Below are positions 27,365-36,957 of a DNA stretch of 64,000 nucleotides, one piece after another; position 1 is the stretch's first letter, and each line of letters starts with the position of its first letter. Both the position numbers and the translations under genes were made by a program. This DNA is from Flavihumibacter petaseus NBRC 106054 (GTDB lineage: Bacteria > Bacteroidota > Bacteroidia > Chitinophagales > Chitinophagaceae). Location: the NCBI RefSeq assembly GCF_000974785.1, contig NZ_BBWV01000001.1, positions 868,001 to 932,000 of the forward strand, written 5' to 3'. The notes under the pieces are model-generated. The model was not told the origin of the DNA. It saw nothing but the letters and a program-made list of their open reading frames with translations, and searched no databases.

Positions 27365-30166
27365 CCTTACCGACTGCTGCTTTTCAAGCAGGGCAGCCAG
27401 TTTAACCTGATCTCCCGACTGCTTATACCTTTTAACCAGCTCCTCCACTGCATCAGTATCATAAGGATTCAGCGAAACGGATTTTTCAAGATCTGCCATA
27501 AGCTGATCGCTGCTTTCGGTCATAACAGTTGCCCTGGTAAAATAGTACGCCGATGCGTCAAGGGTAGTTTTCCCCGGAACAACCTTTGCCAGCAGCACTT
27601 CAGCTTTGTTATGGTCGCCGCTGTGCTGCAGTATCCTGATGAAACGCAATTGTTCCAGGGCGTCAAGATCAGTTTTGTCCTTCAGCTGATGCACATAATG
27701 CGCCAATGAGTCAGTAAGCCCTTTCTGGTCATATGCCTCAGCCAGCCGCAGGCTAAAATCAGCGCGCGTATTTCCGGCGGCCGCCATAATGCGCTGCGCA
27801 TATTTCAGCACCGCGATCGCCGAATCCGGCTGATGCTGCCGCATCAGGGCATCTGCATACAGCAACCGGTATTCATAGTTTTGGGGTTTGCGCGAAACCA
27901 GGTCAGCCAGCGTTGCCAATGACTCCCGGGATCCCGAATTTGCGCGGATCGATGCGGCAATCGCCGCAACATCATCCTTACGGTCACGCAGGTAAGTTGA
28001 TAAGGATGACCCTGTTGTCTGATAATGATCAGCGGTGGTTACAGCTTCGGCCATACGGGCATACTGCTGGTACAAACGGGTCAGCCGGAGATGCAGCGAA
28101 GCGAGTTCCTGCAGATCGGTCTCTAGCGTTATGGCCTTCTTCAGGGTGACGATTGCGGTATCTGAATGCTGCTGCAGCAGCGACTGGGCTGCATAAACTG
28201 GGGCATACAAGGAATCTATGGTCAAAGCCTTGTTCAGCCATTGCCATGCTCCGGCTGTATCGCGCTGTGCTGCTTTCAGCCTTGCATAGCTGGTATAGGC
28301 AGGAAGATACCGGGAATCAAAGGACAGTGCGGTATCCAGTAATGCCGCTGCCTTATTCCACTCCCCTTCCCTGACCTGCTGGCTCAGGTTGCAATAAACC
28401 TGCGCCCAGTTACTGGCCATCGCCTGGCGGTCTCCCGCGAGGTAAGCCTTTTCCTTCTTAACAAGGCTGTCGAGGAATGCGAACATCTGCGGATCCTTTC
28501 TTTGCAGCTCCGCCCGTGTATTCATGGACTTAAAATCAAGCGGATGAACTTTTACCGGCTCAAAATATGCGGGGTAGGTCTGCGCAAAATATTCGTGTTC
28601 GTTGTTTTGTGAATAATAATCCAGTGTTCGCCCTTCCTGCATAGCAGTATAATAATGCCGGCGAATTGCACGGTTCTCTGCTTCCGTCAATACATCACTG
28701 TGAAAAAGATGAACGTACTCGTGTAAAACTACATTTCGTTCCAGGAAGGCTCCCCTTTCCACATATTCAATGGCAGCTGCACCGCTTCCAACCCCACGGA
28801 TATCCATCCACTGCCTGTTGTCAAATGTGGTCATGATCCTGAAATACGGTGCCTGCATGCAGGTTGCCAGGTCAATATGCAAAGGGGGAATTTTGAAGGC
28901 GTCATTCTGGCGGCTCAGGAAAGGGAAATAGACCACCGCAGTGTACAACTGCTGCCATACCATCGCACTGGCAAAGTCACCGGAATAATAATCCAGGTCA
29001 TCAAAAACAGCATAGAAGTTTTTGGGATCTGCAATCTTTGTATGATGCAACACCTGCATGATAGAATCATAAGCCTGCAGGTATGGGATCCGTTTTGATT
29101 TGATCACTGCAGAGAGGCCGTTGTGTGCCGGGCCATAGTGCGACTTCCTGGCGAGCACACGCAAAAACAAAGCCTGCGCTGAATCCAGCCGCATGTTTCT
29201 GTTCAGGTCAAATGCCGAATAATATATCGATCCCCGATGCAATAATGGGATGACAGATCCCGGAAAGTCTTTTTCGACTTTTCGGGTAATAGTTATGGCT
29301 GCATTGACCTGGTCAAGGCGTATCAGGCTATCCGCCGCCTTCAGCTGAAGACGAACCTTGTCATCATCCGGTGCTGCATAATCAGCATAAGTAAGCGGCG
29401 TGTGGCCATTGCCCCAGTGCCAGTGCGTCTGATAATGCAGGGGATTGACGGCCAATGCGAGTTCCCATTGTGCGGCCATGGCAGGTAGTTGCCTCGCATC
29501 GATCCTTCTCCATATAGCATATCCATAGGCAAACCGGGCATCAGCATTATAGGGATCCAGTTCCAACGCGCGCCGAAGCGGCGCTTCCGCTTTTTCCGGG
29601 TGCTGATTCCAGAACTGAATATCGGCCAGCAGCAGGTAGGCAGCTGCATTTGCCGGATCTGCCTGAATCACTTTTTCAGCACAGGACAGTGCTGCATCAT
29701 ATTGCTTCTGTAACAACAACACACGCCCCTTCTGCAACAATGCACCAGCATTACCCGGATGCGCCCGCAACACTTTGTCGGCATATTTTGTTGCTTCATT
29801 CAGCCGCCATGCCTGCATCTCAAGGTTTGCTTTCAACACATTGGCAGCAGTTGCTTCCGGTTGCTTTCTGATGACTCCATCCACGATCTGCTGTGCTTTA
29901 GGAAACTCATTGTTCAGGATAGCCAATTCAGCCCGGAATACCTTTACGCTGTCTGCTTCAGGAGAAAGCCGTGCAATCAGCAATTCCGCATCCCGCCAGC
30001 AACCCAACCGGATAAGCTCCCGGATACTTCCATTTTTCTTCGCCGTTTCCTGCAAAACAACCAGCTGCTTTTTCGCCAATACTGTACTATCTGCCGGTAT
30101 AAACTGCGCACCGCCGGAAAGTGCCCAGCAGGTAATCAGAAAAAAGAGTATAATAAGCTTCTTCAT
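27359..30166 (-). CDS. Secreted TPR protein with peptidase-MA-like core
   Basis: 935 residues. A signal peptide (LIILFFLITCWALSGGAQ) is followed by many TPR-like repeats at about residues 60-230 (ANVLKANLEMQAWRLNEATK, AAYLLLADIQFWNQHPEKAE) and again after about residue 590. Between them is a HEYVH motif (His482 to His486), followed about 50 residues later by NNEHEYFAQTYPAYF, which could supply the third zinc ligand. This is the layout of the gluzincin peptidase-MA family. It is the last gene of the kinase/regulator/M28/M28 run, one base after the second M28 gene. Proteolytic activity is not proven. Confidence 0.8.
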   Translation of the reverse strand: MKKLIILFFLITCWALSGGAQFIPADSTVLAKKQLVVLQETAKKNGSIRELIRLGCWRDAELLIARLSPEADSVKVFRAELAILNNEFPKAQQIVDGVIRKQPEATAANVLKANLEMQAWRLNEATKYADKVLRAHPGNAGALLQKGRVLLLQKQYDAALSCAEKVIQADPANAAAYLLLADIQFWNQHPEKAEAPLRRALELDPYNADARFAYGYAIWRRIDARQLPAMAAQWELALAVNPLHYQTHWHWGNGHTPLTYADYAAPDDDKVRLQLKAADSLIRLDQVNAAITITRKVEKDFPGSVIPLLHRGSIYYSAFDLNRNMRLDSAQALFLRVLARKSHYGPAHNGLSAVIKSKRIPYLQAYDSIMQVLHHTKIADPKNFYAVFDDLDYYSGDFASAMVWQQLYTAVVYFPFLSRQNDAFKIPPLHIDLATCMQAPYFRIMTTFDNRQWMDIRGVGSGAAAIEYVERGAFLERNVVLHEYVHLFHSDVLTEAENRAIRRHYYTAMQEGRTLDYYSQNNEHEYFAQTYPAYFEPVKVHPLDFKSMNTRAELQRKDPQMFAFLDSLVKKEKAYLAGDRQAMASNWAQVYCNLSQQVREGEWNKAAALLDTALSFDSRYLPAYTSYARLKAAQRDTAGAWQWLNKALTIDSLYAPVYAAQSLLQQHSDTAIVTLKKAITLETDLQELASLHLRLTRLYQQYARMAEAVTTADHYQTTGSSLSTYLRDRKDDVAAIAASIRANSGSRESLATLADLVSRKPQNYEYRLLYADALMRQHQPDSAIAVLKYAQRIMAAAGNTRADFSLRLAEAYDQKGLTDSLAHYVHQLKDKTDLDALEQLRFIRILQHSGDHNKAEVLLAKVVPGKTTLDASAYYFTRATVMTESSDQLMADLEKSVSLNPYDTDAVEELVKRYKQSGDQVKLAALLEKQQSVRL

Positions 30167-30167
30167 G

Positions 30168-31088
30168 TCAATTTTTTTTGGTCAGTACCGGCGTTTCCGT
30201 TCCTGCAGCCAGTGGCCGAAAGGCTTTAAAAATGGCATTGACGATAAGGGCCATATTTTTCAGGTCGAGATTTCCGATATCATCACAGGGGCGGTGGTAA
30301 CAACGTGAAAAATCAGTAGCTGCCATCAGGGTATGCGCAGGAGTGCCCTGAAGATAAAAAGGATAGTTGTCTGACCTCATAAAGAGATCACCTTTCTCTT
30401 TGGCCAGCGAAACACCAGTACCCGCGAGTCCCTTCCGCAGCAAAGCTGCCAGATCAGAAAACCTGGTTCCTGTCATAAAAAACTGCGCTTTCCTTTTTTG
30501 TGGTATGCCCAGCATTTCCAGGTTGATCACTGCCACTCTTTTCTCCGCATAAGAGACGTCAGCAAAATGAGTAGACCCCACCAGTCCCCTTTCCTCCATA
30601 TTGAAGGCACAGAAAACGATGGTTCTTTCTGCCCCGCCCTGTTCTGCAAAACAACGCAACAGCGCGAGCATTGCCGCCACGCCGGAAGCATTGTCGTTAG
30701 CGCCATTGTAAACCTGGCCGTTCTTTTCGGGAACATGATCAAAGTGTGCACTGATCAGGAGGTGTTCTTCCGGACGGCTTTTACCTGGCAATACGCCGAT
30801 CACATTACAGGAAGGGTACAGGTCGCCGGAAAACTGCGGTATAGTATCATAATAATTCCCCGAAGGCAGTGGCTGCAGATGATATAAGGCAAACTGTGCA
30901 GCAATATACCCAGCCGCAATAATATTCTCTTGTGTCCCCGCGGCGCGGCCCTTCAGCTTGTCGCTGGCAAGAAATGAAACATGCGCCGATAACTCTTCGG
31001 CCGAAACATCGGGAATGCTGTCGCCGGCCTTCAGGTAACTGGTGGTTATACAAGCGAACAAGAAGAGGAGGATACGGCTGCGCATCAA
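30168..31088 (-). CDS. Secreted M28 family zinc peptidase (second copy)
   Basis: 306 residues with an N-terminal signal segment (ILLFLFACITTSYLKAG). M28 metal ligands and catalytic residues are seen in order: SAHFDH, VYNGANDNASGVAA, NMEERGLVGS, VINLEMLG and CYHRPCDD. These enzymes are co-catalytic di-zinc aminopeptidases. The start overlaps the end of the other M28 gene by 4 bp (ATGA), and the TPR gene follows after one base. The two M28 proteins are related but diverged; this one is shorter. Confidence 0.9.
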   Translation of the reverse strand: MMRSRILLFLFACITTSYLKAGDSIPDVSAEELSAHVSFLASDKLKGRAAGTQENIIAAGYIAAQFALYHLQPLPSGNYYDTIPQFSGDLYPSCNVIGVLPGKSRPEEHLLISAHFDHVPEKNGQVYNGANDNASGVAAMLALLRCFAEQGGAERTIVFCAFNMEERGLVGSTHFADVSYAEKRVAVINLEMLGIPQKRKAQFFMTGTRFSDLAALLRKGLAGTGVSLAKEKGDLFMRSDNYPFYLQGTPAHTLMAATDFSRCYHRPCDDIGNLDLKNMALIVNAIFKAFRPLAAGTETPVLTKKN

Positions 31089-32368
31089 CGAAGTGCGTTG
31101 GTATCCACCCTGCTGGGCGTATCCGTACCGGCAACAATGGAGGTAGAACTCAACGCGATCGCTTTGATGATCTCGGTCATGTTCTTCATATCCAGTGTTT
31201 CAAATTCATCATCTGCTGTATGATAGAATTTCTCACTATCCATCTTTGATGTGGAGATCGTATGTGCAGGTACGCCCAGGCGCGCCAGTGTAGCGTTGTC
31301 ACTCCTGTAAAACAATTGCTGGTCCGGATAAGGATCCGGAAAGAATTTGAATACGGAGCCCTGGAGATTCTTTTCCAGGATCTTTCCCATATCGGATTTC
31401 TCATAACCGGTGATATAGGCAGAGTTAGTACCCCATTTGCTTTCCGTACCGATCATTTCAATGTTGAACATTGCCTTGACTTTCGCAGGTTCAAATTGCA
31501 TGGAGAAATACCTTGAGCCGAATCCACCTGTCTCTTCCGCTGTAAAAGCCGCAAATATGATCGTCCGCTCATTGTTGTTGAGTGCTTTGAAATACTTCGC
31601 CAGCATCACCACTGCGGTCGTTCCTGCAGCGTCGTCGTTAGCGCCATTGTAAATGGAATCACCATTCAACGGTTTGCCGATTCCCAGGTGGTCATAGTGT
31701 CCTGAGAAGATCACGAATTCGTCCTTTTTTGATTTTCCCGGAAGTATACCCACCACATTGCTCAGCGTTGACTTGGTGATCTCGTGTTTCGCCCTGATCT
31801 CGAAAGTGGACGGCACTTCATCTGCGAGGAGGAATACGGTATTGCTTTTTGCTTCCAGTAATTCTCTTTTAAAGTAAGTAAGGCGCTGAAAGTTCTTACT
31901 GAATGACGTGTCCACCAGTACCAGCTTGTTTTTCCCTGAACTGACGATTCCAAATGCATCTGCAAAGAGTTGCGTGCCCTTGCCGATCCGTACGATTTCA
32001 TAACCGGATTTCTCATTAATGGAAAAATCAGGTTCACCCGTTATCACCACTACATTCTTTTCATCAAATGCTTTACCGTTTACTGTCGCTGATCCGCCCA
32101 GGTATTTCGGTTTTAGTACCGTGAAAGTCTGCAGATACCCATCACCTTTAGGGGGTGTTTGCAATCCTGCTTTCCTGAACTCATCGGCAATAAATGCAGC
32201 AGCTTTTCCAATGCCGGCAGAGAACACCGCCCGTCCCTCCATATCATCAGCTGACAAGGTTTTTTCAATTCGGGACACTTCGTTGATGTTGATCACATCA
32301 CCGGCAATCTGTGCAAAGGCACCCGGACAAATGCCGGCTGCAAACAAAAGGGAAAATATTTTTCGCAT
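31085..32368 (-). CDS. Secreted M28 family zinc peptidase (first copy)
   Basis: 427 residues with a signal peptide (KIFSLLFAAGICPGAFAQ). The M28 core has FSGHYDHLGIG, IYNGANDDAAGTTAVV, FTAEETGGFGS, MFNIEMIG and FYHTADDEFETLD, which give the two-zinc site. The extra residues 90-215 before the core could be an inserted, PA-like lid. It probably trims N-terminal residues from extracellular or periplasmic peptides. It lies 9 bp after the LytTR regulator. Confidence 0.92.
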   Translation of the reverse strand: MRKIFSLLFAAGICPGAFAQIAGDVININEVSRIEKTLSADDMEGRAVFSAGIGKAAAFIADEFRKAGLQTPPKGDGYLQTFTVLKPKYLGGSATVNGKAFDEKNVVVITGEPDFSINEKSGYEIVRIGKGTQLFADAFGIVSSGKNKLVLVDTSFSKNFQRLTYFKRELLEAKSNTVFLLADEVPSTFEIRAKHEITKSTLSNVVGILPGKSKKDEFVIFSGHYDHLGIGKPLNGDSIYNGANDDAAGTTAVVMLAKYFKALNNNERTIIFAAFTAEETGGFGSRYFSMQFEPAKVKAMFNIEMIGTESKWGTNSAYITGYEKSDMGKILEKNLQGSVFKFFPDPYPDQQLFYRSDNATLARLGVPAHTISTSKMDSEKFYHTADDEFETLDMKNMTEIIKAIALSSTSIVAGTDTPSRVDTNALR

Positions 32369-32377
32369 GAATTGGTA

Positions 32378-33109
32378 TTAAAGGCTCATCATTTCTTTGA
32401 ACTTAACGGTTTGCCTGCGGCTCACTTCGATCTTTTCTCCGCCTTTAAGTTCAAGCAGCAGTCCGCCATTGAAATAGGGCTCTATCTTTTCGATCAGCCG
32501 GAGATTGACAATATGCTTGCGGTTGGCCCGGAAAAAAACTTTTTCGTCCAGCCTTTCTTCAAGTGCGTTAAGTGATTTCAGAATGAGTGGCTTGTTTGGT
32601 CCGAAAAACACCTTGGCATAATTGCCGACACTTTCAAACAGGCGGATATCGCTGAGTTTCACAAACCAACAACGTTCGCCATCTTTTACAAAAACCTGGT
32701 CATTCTCGTTCAGCAGGCTCCGGTTGATGCCGATAGCCGGCGCCATGGCTTCTTTTTCTTCGGCAATATGCAGTTTGTGGATAGCGTCCGCGAGTCTTTT
32801 GGGTTCAACGGGTTTCAGCAGGTAATCCAGTGCGTTGACTTCAAAAGCCTTCAGGGCGTATTCGTCATAAGCGGTGGTGAAAATAACATGGGGAGCTTTT
32901 TCCAGCTCGCTGAGCATTTCGAAACCTGTTTTTCCGGGCATCTGGATATCCAGGAAGACCAGGTCAGGCTGGAGGTTTTCAATTGCATCTATCCCTTCAC
33001 TTGCATTGGCGGCTTCTCCAACCACTTCAATTTCGGGAAAGTCCGATAACAGTTTCTTCAGTTCCGTGCGGGCCAATCTTTCATCGTCGATGAGTATTGC
33101 CTTTATCAT
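32378..33109 (-). CDS. LytTR family response regulator
   Basis: 243 residues from ATG 33109 (MIKAILIDDERLARTELKK). The receiver domain has phospho-acceptor Asp54 in LVFLDIQMPGKTG and the acidic pair DDE at the start. The C-terminal LytTR DNA-binding domain spans about residues 145-243, with VFFRANRKHIVNL and GEKIEVSRRQTVKFKEMM. It is 10 bp downstream of the histidine kinase and 9 bp upstream of the first M28 gene, so it may regulate the peptidases it is transcribed with. Confidence 0.93.
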   Translation of the reverse strand: MIKAILIDDERLARTELKKLLSDFPEIEVVGEAANASEGIDAIENLQPDLVFLDIQMPGKTGFEMLSELEKAPHVIFTTAYDEYALKAFEVNALDYLLKPVEPKRLADAIHKLHIAEEKEAMAPAIGINRSLLNENDQVFVKDGERCWFVKLSDIRLFESVGNYAKVFFGPNKPLILKSLNALEERLDEKVFFRANRKHIVNLRLIEKIEPYFNGGLLLELKGGEKIEVSRRQTVKFKEMMSL

Positions 33110-33119
33110 GTGTGTGTGT

Positions 33120-34199
33120 TTAGACAGGTATCGATACAGGGATCTTGACACAAGCCTCTACCATATTTCCATTTGACTCCCTGATACTGAAATCGGCCCG
33201 GGTACCAAACAACAAATGGAGGCGATTCCTCGTACTGCTGATGCCGAAGCCGTCTGTATATTGATCAGAACCGTTAACCGGTCCGTTCAGTCTTCCCGTG
33301 TTCTGTACCATTAGTTCATGGTAGTTGTCTTTAAAATCGGAGATGATCCTGACCACACCACCCCGCATCTGCCTCCCAATGCCGTGTTTAATGGCATTTT
33401 CCACCAGGGTCTGCAACATCATCGGTGGTACCGGCTGGTCCAGGGTATCCTCGTCTACCTCGTATTCCACCCTGAGTCGGTCCTCAAAACGTATATGTTC
33501 CAGCGCCAGGTAGTCCCTAACAATGTTCAGTTCCTTCTCCAGCGGTACCGTTTCGGATTTTTCCGACTGCATGCTGCTGCGAAGAATATTGCTCAATTCT
33601 GTAATGGCCGTTCTGGCCCTCTCCGGATTCTCATCAATGAGTGCCCGGATGCTGTTTAACGCATTGAAAATGAAGTGCGGATTGATATGCGCCTTGATCG
33701 TTTTCAGCTCCAGTTCCTTTACCAGCGCCTCCAGCTTCAGGGTATCCACCTCCTGCTTCCGGCTTTTCGCCACATAATGATAGATATAATAGATAAGGGT
33801 CCAGGGAATGATAAAAAGCCCGATATCGAGGGTGGAAGCCAGGAGTTTGGTAGAGAAATCGATCCGGCGGGGGGTGTCTGACTGAACATTGAAAGTTATG
33901 ATCAGTGCCAGGTACAGCAGGCTACAGGCGAGACTGGTAACGATGATGGCCATAATCATCCGGGGAATGACCTTTTCCACCGGCAGCAACATCCAGTTGC
34001 TCCGTTTGATAAAGTACCGCAGGATATGGGTACTGGTAATACCGGAAACGAAGATCATGAGGGATCGGACGAAAAATTTCTCATCTATGCGGGATGGTGA
34101 AAAGGAATACACCATGATCAGCATCGACAAAACAACAAAAGTCCAACCTAAAACCTGACAGAGCCAATAGTATTTGTAACCACGTGGGAGCATAGGCAA
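33120..34199 (-). CDS. LytS-type sensor histidine kinase
   Basis: 359 residues (353 if started at ATG 34193, MLPRGYKYYW). Four membrane helices lie in the first 140 residues. The His_kinase domain follows, with the phospho-acceptor His175 in HINPHFIFNALNS, and the ATPase part has PPMMLQTLVENAIKHGI and a short GFGISSTRNRL G-box. There is no large sensor domain, so signals are probably sensed in the membrane. It is the partner of the LytTR regulator downstream. TAGATTTG at 34204-34197 (minus strand) lies just before the start at 34193. Confidence 0.92.
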   Translation of the reverse strand: MPMLPRGYKYYWLCQVLGWTFVVLSMLIMVYSFSPSRIDEKFFVRSLMIFVSGITSTHILRYFIKRSNWMLLPVEKVIPRMIMAIIVTSLACSLLYLALIITFNVQSDTPRRIDFSTKLLASTLDIGLFIIPWTLIYYIYHYVAKSRKQEVDTLKLEALVKELELKTIKAHINPHFIFNALNSIRALIDENPERARTAITELSNILRSSMQSEKSETVPLEKELNIVRDYLALEHIRFEDRLRVEYEVDEDTLDQPVPPMMLQTLVENAIKHGIGRQMRGGVVRIISDFKDNYHELMVQNTGRLNGPVNGSDQYTDGFGISSTRNRLHLLFGTRADFSIRESNGNMVEACVKIPVSIPV

Positions 34200-34284
34200 A
34201 TCTAGCTTTTTGCTACTCCGCTAATATACTGATTTGTATAATTGGCCAAATAGGTGGAAAACCGGTCCAATTCCACCCATTCCG

Positions 34285-34292
34285 TATCTTTG
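34285..34292 (+). promoter_or_regulatory. Candidate -7 box for dxs
   Basis: TATCTTTG is a perfect TAnnTTTG match, 18 bases before ATG 34311. I found no good -33 box, so support comes from the -7 box only. Confidence 0.35.
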
Positions 34293-34310
34293 AAAATATA
34301 TCTGACACGT

Positions 34311-36239
34311 ATGGAAATCAAACCCGGGCCGCTGCTGCAACAAATTCAGTCTCCCGCTGATTTGAAAAAGCTGGGCAAAGAACAACTCCATCAGGTTTGC
34401 GACGAACTGAGGCAATATATTATTGATGTCGTCAGCGTACATGGTGGTCATTTCGCGGCCAGCCTGGGCGTTGTGGAATTGACCACAGCGCTTCATTACG
34501 TGTACAATACACCTTATGACCAGTTGGTATGGGACGTCGGTCACCAGGCTTACGGGCATAAGATCCTGACCGGAAGGCAGGAGGAATTTCCCACCAACCG
34601 TAAATACGGCGGACTCAGCGGGTTTCCCAAAAGGTCTGAAAGTGAATACGACACCTTCGGAGTCGGGCACTCGAGCACGTCAATTTCAGCGGCGCTCGGA
34701 ATGGCCATTGCCGCTAAATACAAAGGAGAAGACCGTAAATCCGTGGCCGTCATCGGTGATGGGTCAATGACGGCGGGGATGGCGTTTGAAGCCATGAATC
34801 ATGCCGGTGTGGCGGATGCTGACATGCTGGTTATCCTGAACGACAACTGTATGAGCATCGACCCCAATGTCGGCGCCCTGAAGGAATATCTCACAGATAT
34901 CACTACCTCCCAGGCCTATAATAAGCTGAAGGATGACGTATGGAACGCACTGGGAAAACTGCCCGTGGGTAAGAAATTCACCCGGGAAATCGCTTCCAAG
35001 CTCGAACATTCCATCAAAGGCATGGTGAGCAAAAGCAGCAACCTGTTCGAATCCCTGAACATCCGTTATTTCGGCCCGATCGACGGTCACAATATCACGA
35101 AACTGGTGGATACCCTCCAGGACCTTAAGAACATACCCGGCCCCAAGATCCTCCATATCATTACCGTCAAGGGCAAAGGATACGCACTCGCTGAGAAAGA
35201 CCAGACCAAATGGCACGCCCCCGGCCTGTTCGACAAGATCACCGGTGAAATTTTCAAAAAGAAATACGATACACCGCAACCACCCAAATACCAGGACGTC
35301 TTCGGCCATACCATCCTGGAACTGGCTGAATCCAATCCCGCCATCTTTGGGATCACTCCGGCAATGCCATCAGGCTCGTCGCTGAAGATCATGATGGACA
35401 AAATGCCAGACCGTGCGATTGACGTCGGCATCTGTGAACAACATGCCGTAACGGTTAGTGCGGGAATGGCTACACAGGGATTGAAAGTTTTCTGTAATAT
35501 CTATTCTTCCTTCATGCAGCGGGCCTATGACCAGGTGGTGCATGATGTCGCTATCCAGAAACTGCCGGTGGTCTTTTGCCTCGACCGCGCCGGACTGGTG
35601 GGGGAAGATGGCCCGACGCACCACGGTGCTTATGATATTGCCTTTATGCGTTGTATTCCCAATATGGTAGTCAGCGCACCGATGAATGAATCAGAGCTGA
35701 GAAATCTCATGTATACCGCCCAGTTGCCGCAAACGCAGGCCCCGCTGGTGATCCGGTATCCCAGGGGAGAAGGTGTAATGCCGGAATGGCGCACCCCATT
35801 TGAAGAGATCAGCATCGGCACCGGCAGGAAACTGCGGGAAGGGGAAGATATCGCCATACTGTCACTTGGCCACCCGGGCAATTTCGCTGCTGCCGCAATC
35901 CGCGATGTCAGGCAATATGGCATCAACGCCGGTCATTATGATATGCGCTTTGTCAAACCACTTGATACGAACTTGTTGCATGAGGTTTTACGGCGCTATT
36001 CAAAAATAATTACCGTGGAAGATGGAACAGTTACCGGTGGTTTCGGCGCAGCAGTCCTCGAGTTCATGCAGCAGCACGGCTACAAGGCTGAGGTACGCAT
36101 CCTTGGCATTCCTGACAGGATAGTAGAACACGGCACACTGAAGGAATTGCACCGGGAATGTGGATATGACGCTACAGCCATCGCGGATACCCTGAAAGAA
36201 ATGATGGCTGAAAAAGTTAAAGTCCATTTGTTGCAATAG
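34311..36239 (+). CDS. dxs: 1-deoxy-D-xylulose-5-phosphate synthase
   Basis: 642 residues from ATG 34311. The thiamine-diphosphate motif is GDGSMTAGMAFEAMNHAG starting at 149 and ending in LNDNCMSI. The N-terminal HGGHFAASLGVVELTTALHY and WDVGHQAYGHKILTGR segments are characteristic of DXS. The C-terminal transketolase-like half has the VGICEQHAVTVSAGMA catalytic Glu region and the DRAGLVGEDGPTHHGAYD segment. It makes DXP from pyruvate and glyceraldehyde 3-phosphate, the first step of the MEP isoprenoid pathway, which could supply prenyl diphosphates for the GGGPS-family protein. Confidence 0.97.
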   Translation: MEIKPGPLLQQIQSPADLKKLGKEQLHQVCDELRQYIIDVVSVHGGHFAASLGVVELTTALHYVYNTPYDQLVWDVGHQAYGHKILTGRQEEFPTNRKYGGLSGFPKRSESEYDTFGVGHSSTSISAALGMAIAAKYKGEDRKSVAVIGDGSMTAGMAFEAMNHAGVADADMLVILNDNCMSIDPNVGALKEYLTDITTSQAYNKLKDDVWNALGKLPVGKKFTREIASKLEHSIKGMVSKSSNLFESLNIRYFGPIDGHNITKLVDTLQDLKNIPGPKILHIITVKGKGYALAEKDQTKWHAPGLFDKITGEIFKKKYDTPQPPKYQDVFGHTILELAESNPAIFGITPAMPSGSSLKIMMDKMPDRAIDVGICEQHAVTVSAGMATQGLKVFCNIYSSFMQRAYDQVVHDVAIQKLPVVFCLDRAGLVGEDGPTHHGAYDIAFMRCIPNMVVSAPMNESELRNLMYTAQLPQTQAPLVIRYPRGEGVMPEWRTPFEEISIGTGRKLREGEDIAILSLGHPGNFAAAAIRDVRQYGINAGHYDMRFVKPLDTNLLHEVLRRYSKIITVEDGTVTGGFGAAVLEFMQQHGYKAEVRILGIPDRIVEHGTLKELHRECGYDATAIADTLKEMMAEKVKVHLLQ

Positions 36240-36301
36240 TTTTAACATACGCTGAAGACGGAAAAAAGCGTTTTTACTATCTATAGGAAAACTCTTTCGT
36301 T

Positions 36302-36943
36302 ATGCAGCGTACCTCCCACGGCCGGCTGGCCGTTTTCCTTATCATAGCTTTGACGGGCATTGGTTTATATGCCAGCGCCGGCTATCTGAAAAGGAAATTT
36401 GCTGCACCTCCTCCTTTATCGCCCGAAGCAATGGAAATGGCTGCACTTCGGTCAAAAATTCCCAACCTGCAGCAATACGCCCGGATCAGGGGCATGGAAA
36501 GCAACCTGTTTTTCCTGGTGGACATGAGTCTGTCATCCGGCAGAAACCGGTTTTTCGTTTTTGACGCTGCGAAGGATTCCGTGATCATGAGCGGCCTGGT
36601 CACCCATGGCAGGTGTAACGAAGGCTGGCTGGCGGGAAGGAAATATTCCAATGTGCTGGGAAGCGGTTGTACGTCACTGGGACGATTTAAGATCGGCGGC
36701 TACTATCAGGGTAGATTCGGACTGGCGTATAAGTTATACGGACTCGATGAGAGCAATAGCAATGCCTATAAGCGCTCCGTGGTGCTGCACGCACACAAGG
36801 CTGTTCCCGAAAAGGAAGTGGATCCCTTACAGATCTGCCAGAGCGATGGTTGTCCGACTGTTTCACCGGGTTTCCTGAAAAAACTGGACCGCCTGCTCAA
36901 AGAGCAAAAGCGGCCCATATTGATGTATATCTTCGAAAGTTAA
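36302..36943 (+). CDS. Murein L,D-transpeptidase-like protein (YkuD_2)
   Basis: 213 residues. An N-terminal hydrophobic segment (LAVFLIIALTGIGLYASAGYL) serves as signal or anchor. The catalytic domain has FFVFDAAKD, VLGSGCTSLGRFKIG, the His in VVLHAHKAV, and the nucleophile Cys in QSDGCPTVSPGFL, matching the Ser-x-Gly-Cys signature. It probably remodels peptidoglycan cross-links in the periplasm. It is a single plus-strand gene 62 bp after dxs that converges with the pirin pair. Confidence 0.85.
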   Translation: MQRTSHGRLAVFLIIALTGIGLYASAGYLKRKFAAPPPLSPEAMEMAALRSKIPNLQQYARIRGMESNLFFLVDMSLSSGRNRFFVFDAAKDSVIMSGLVTHGRCNEGWLAGRKYSNVLGSGCTSLGRFKIGGYYQGRFGLAYKLYGLDESNSNAYKRSVVLHAHKAVPEKEVDPLQICQSDGCPTVSPGFLKKLDRLLKEQKRPILMYIFES

Positions 36944-36957
36944 GCAGTACCGATAGA

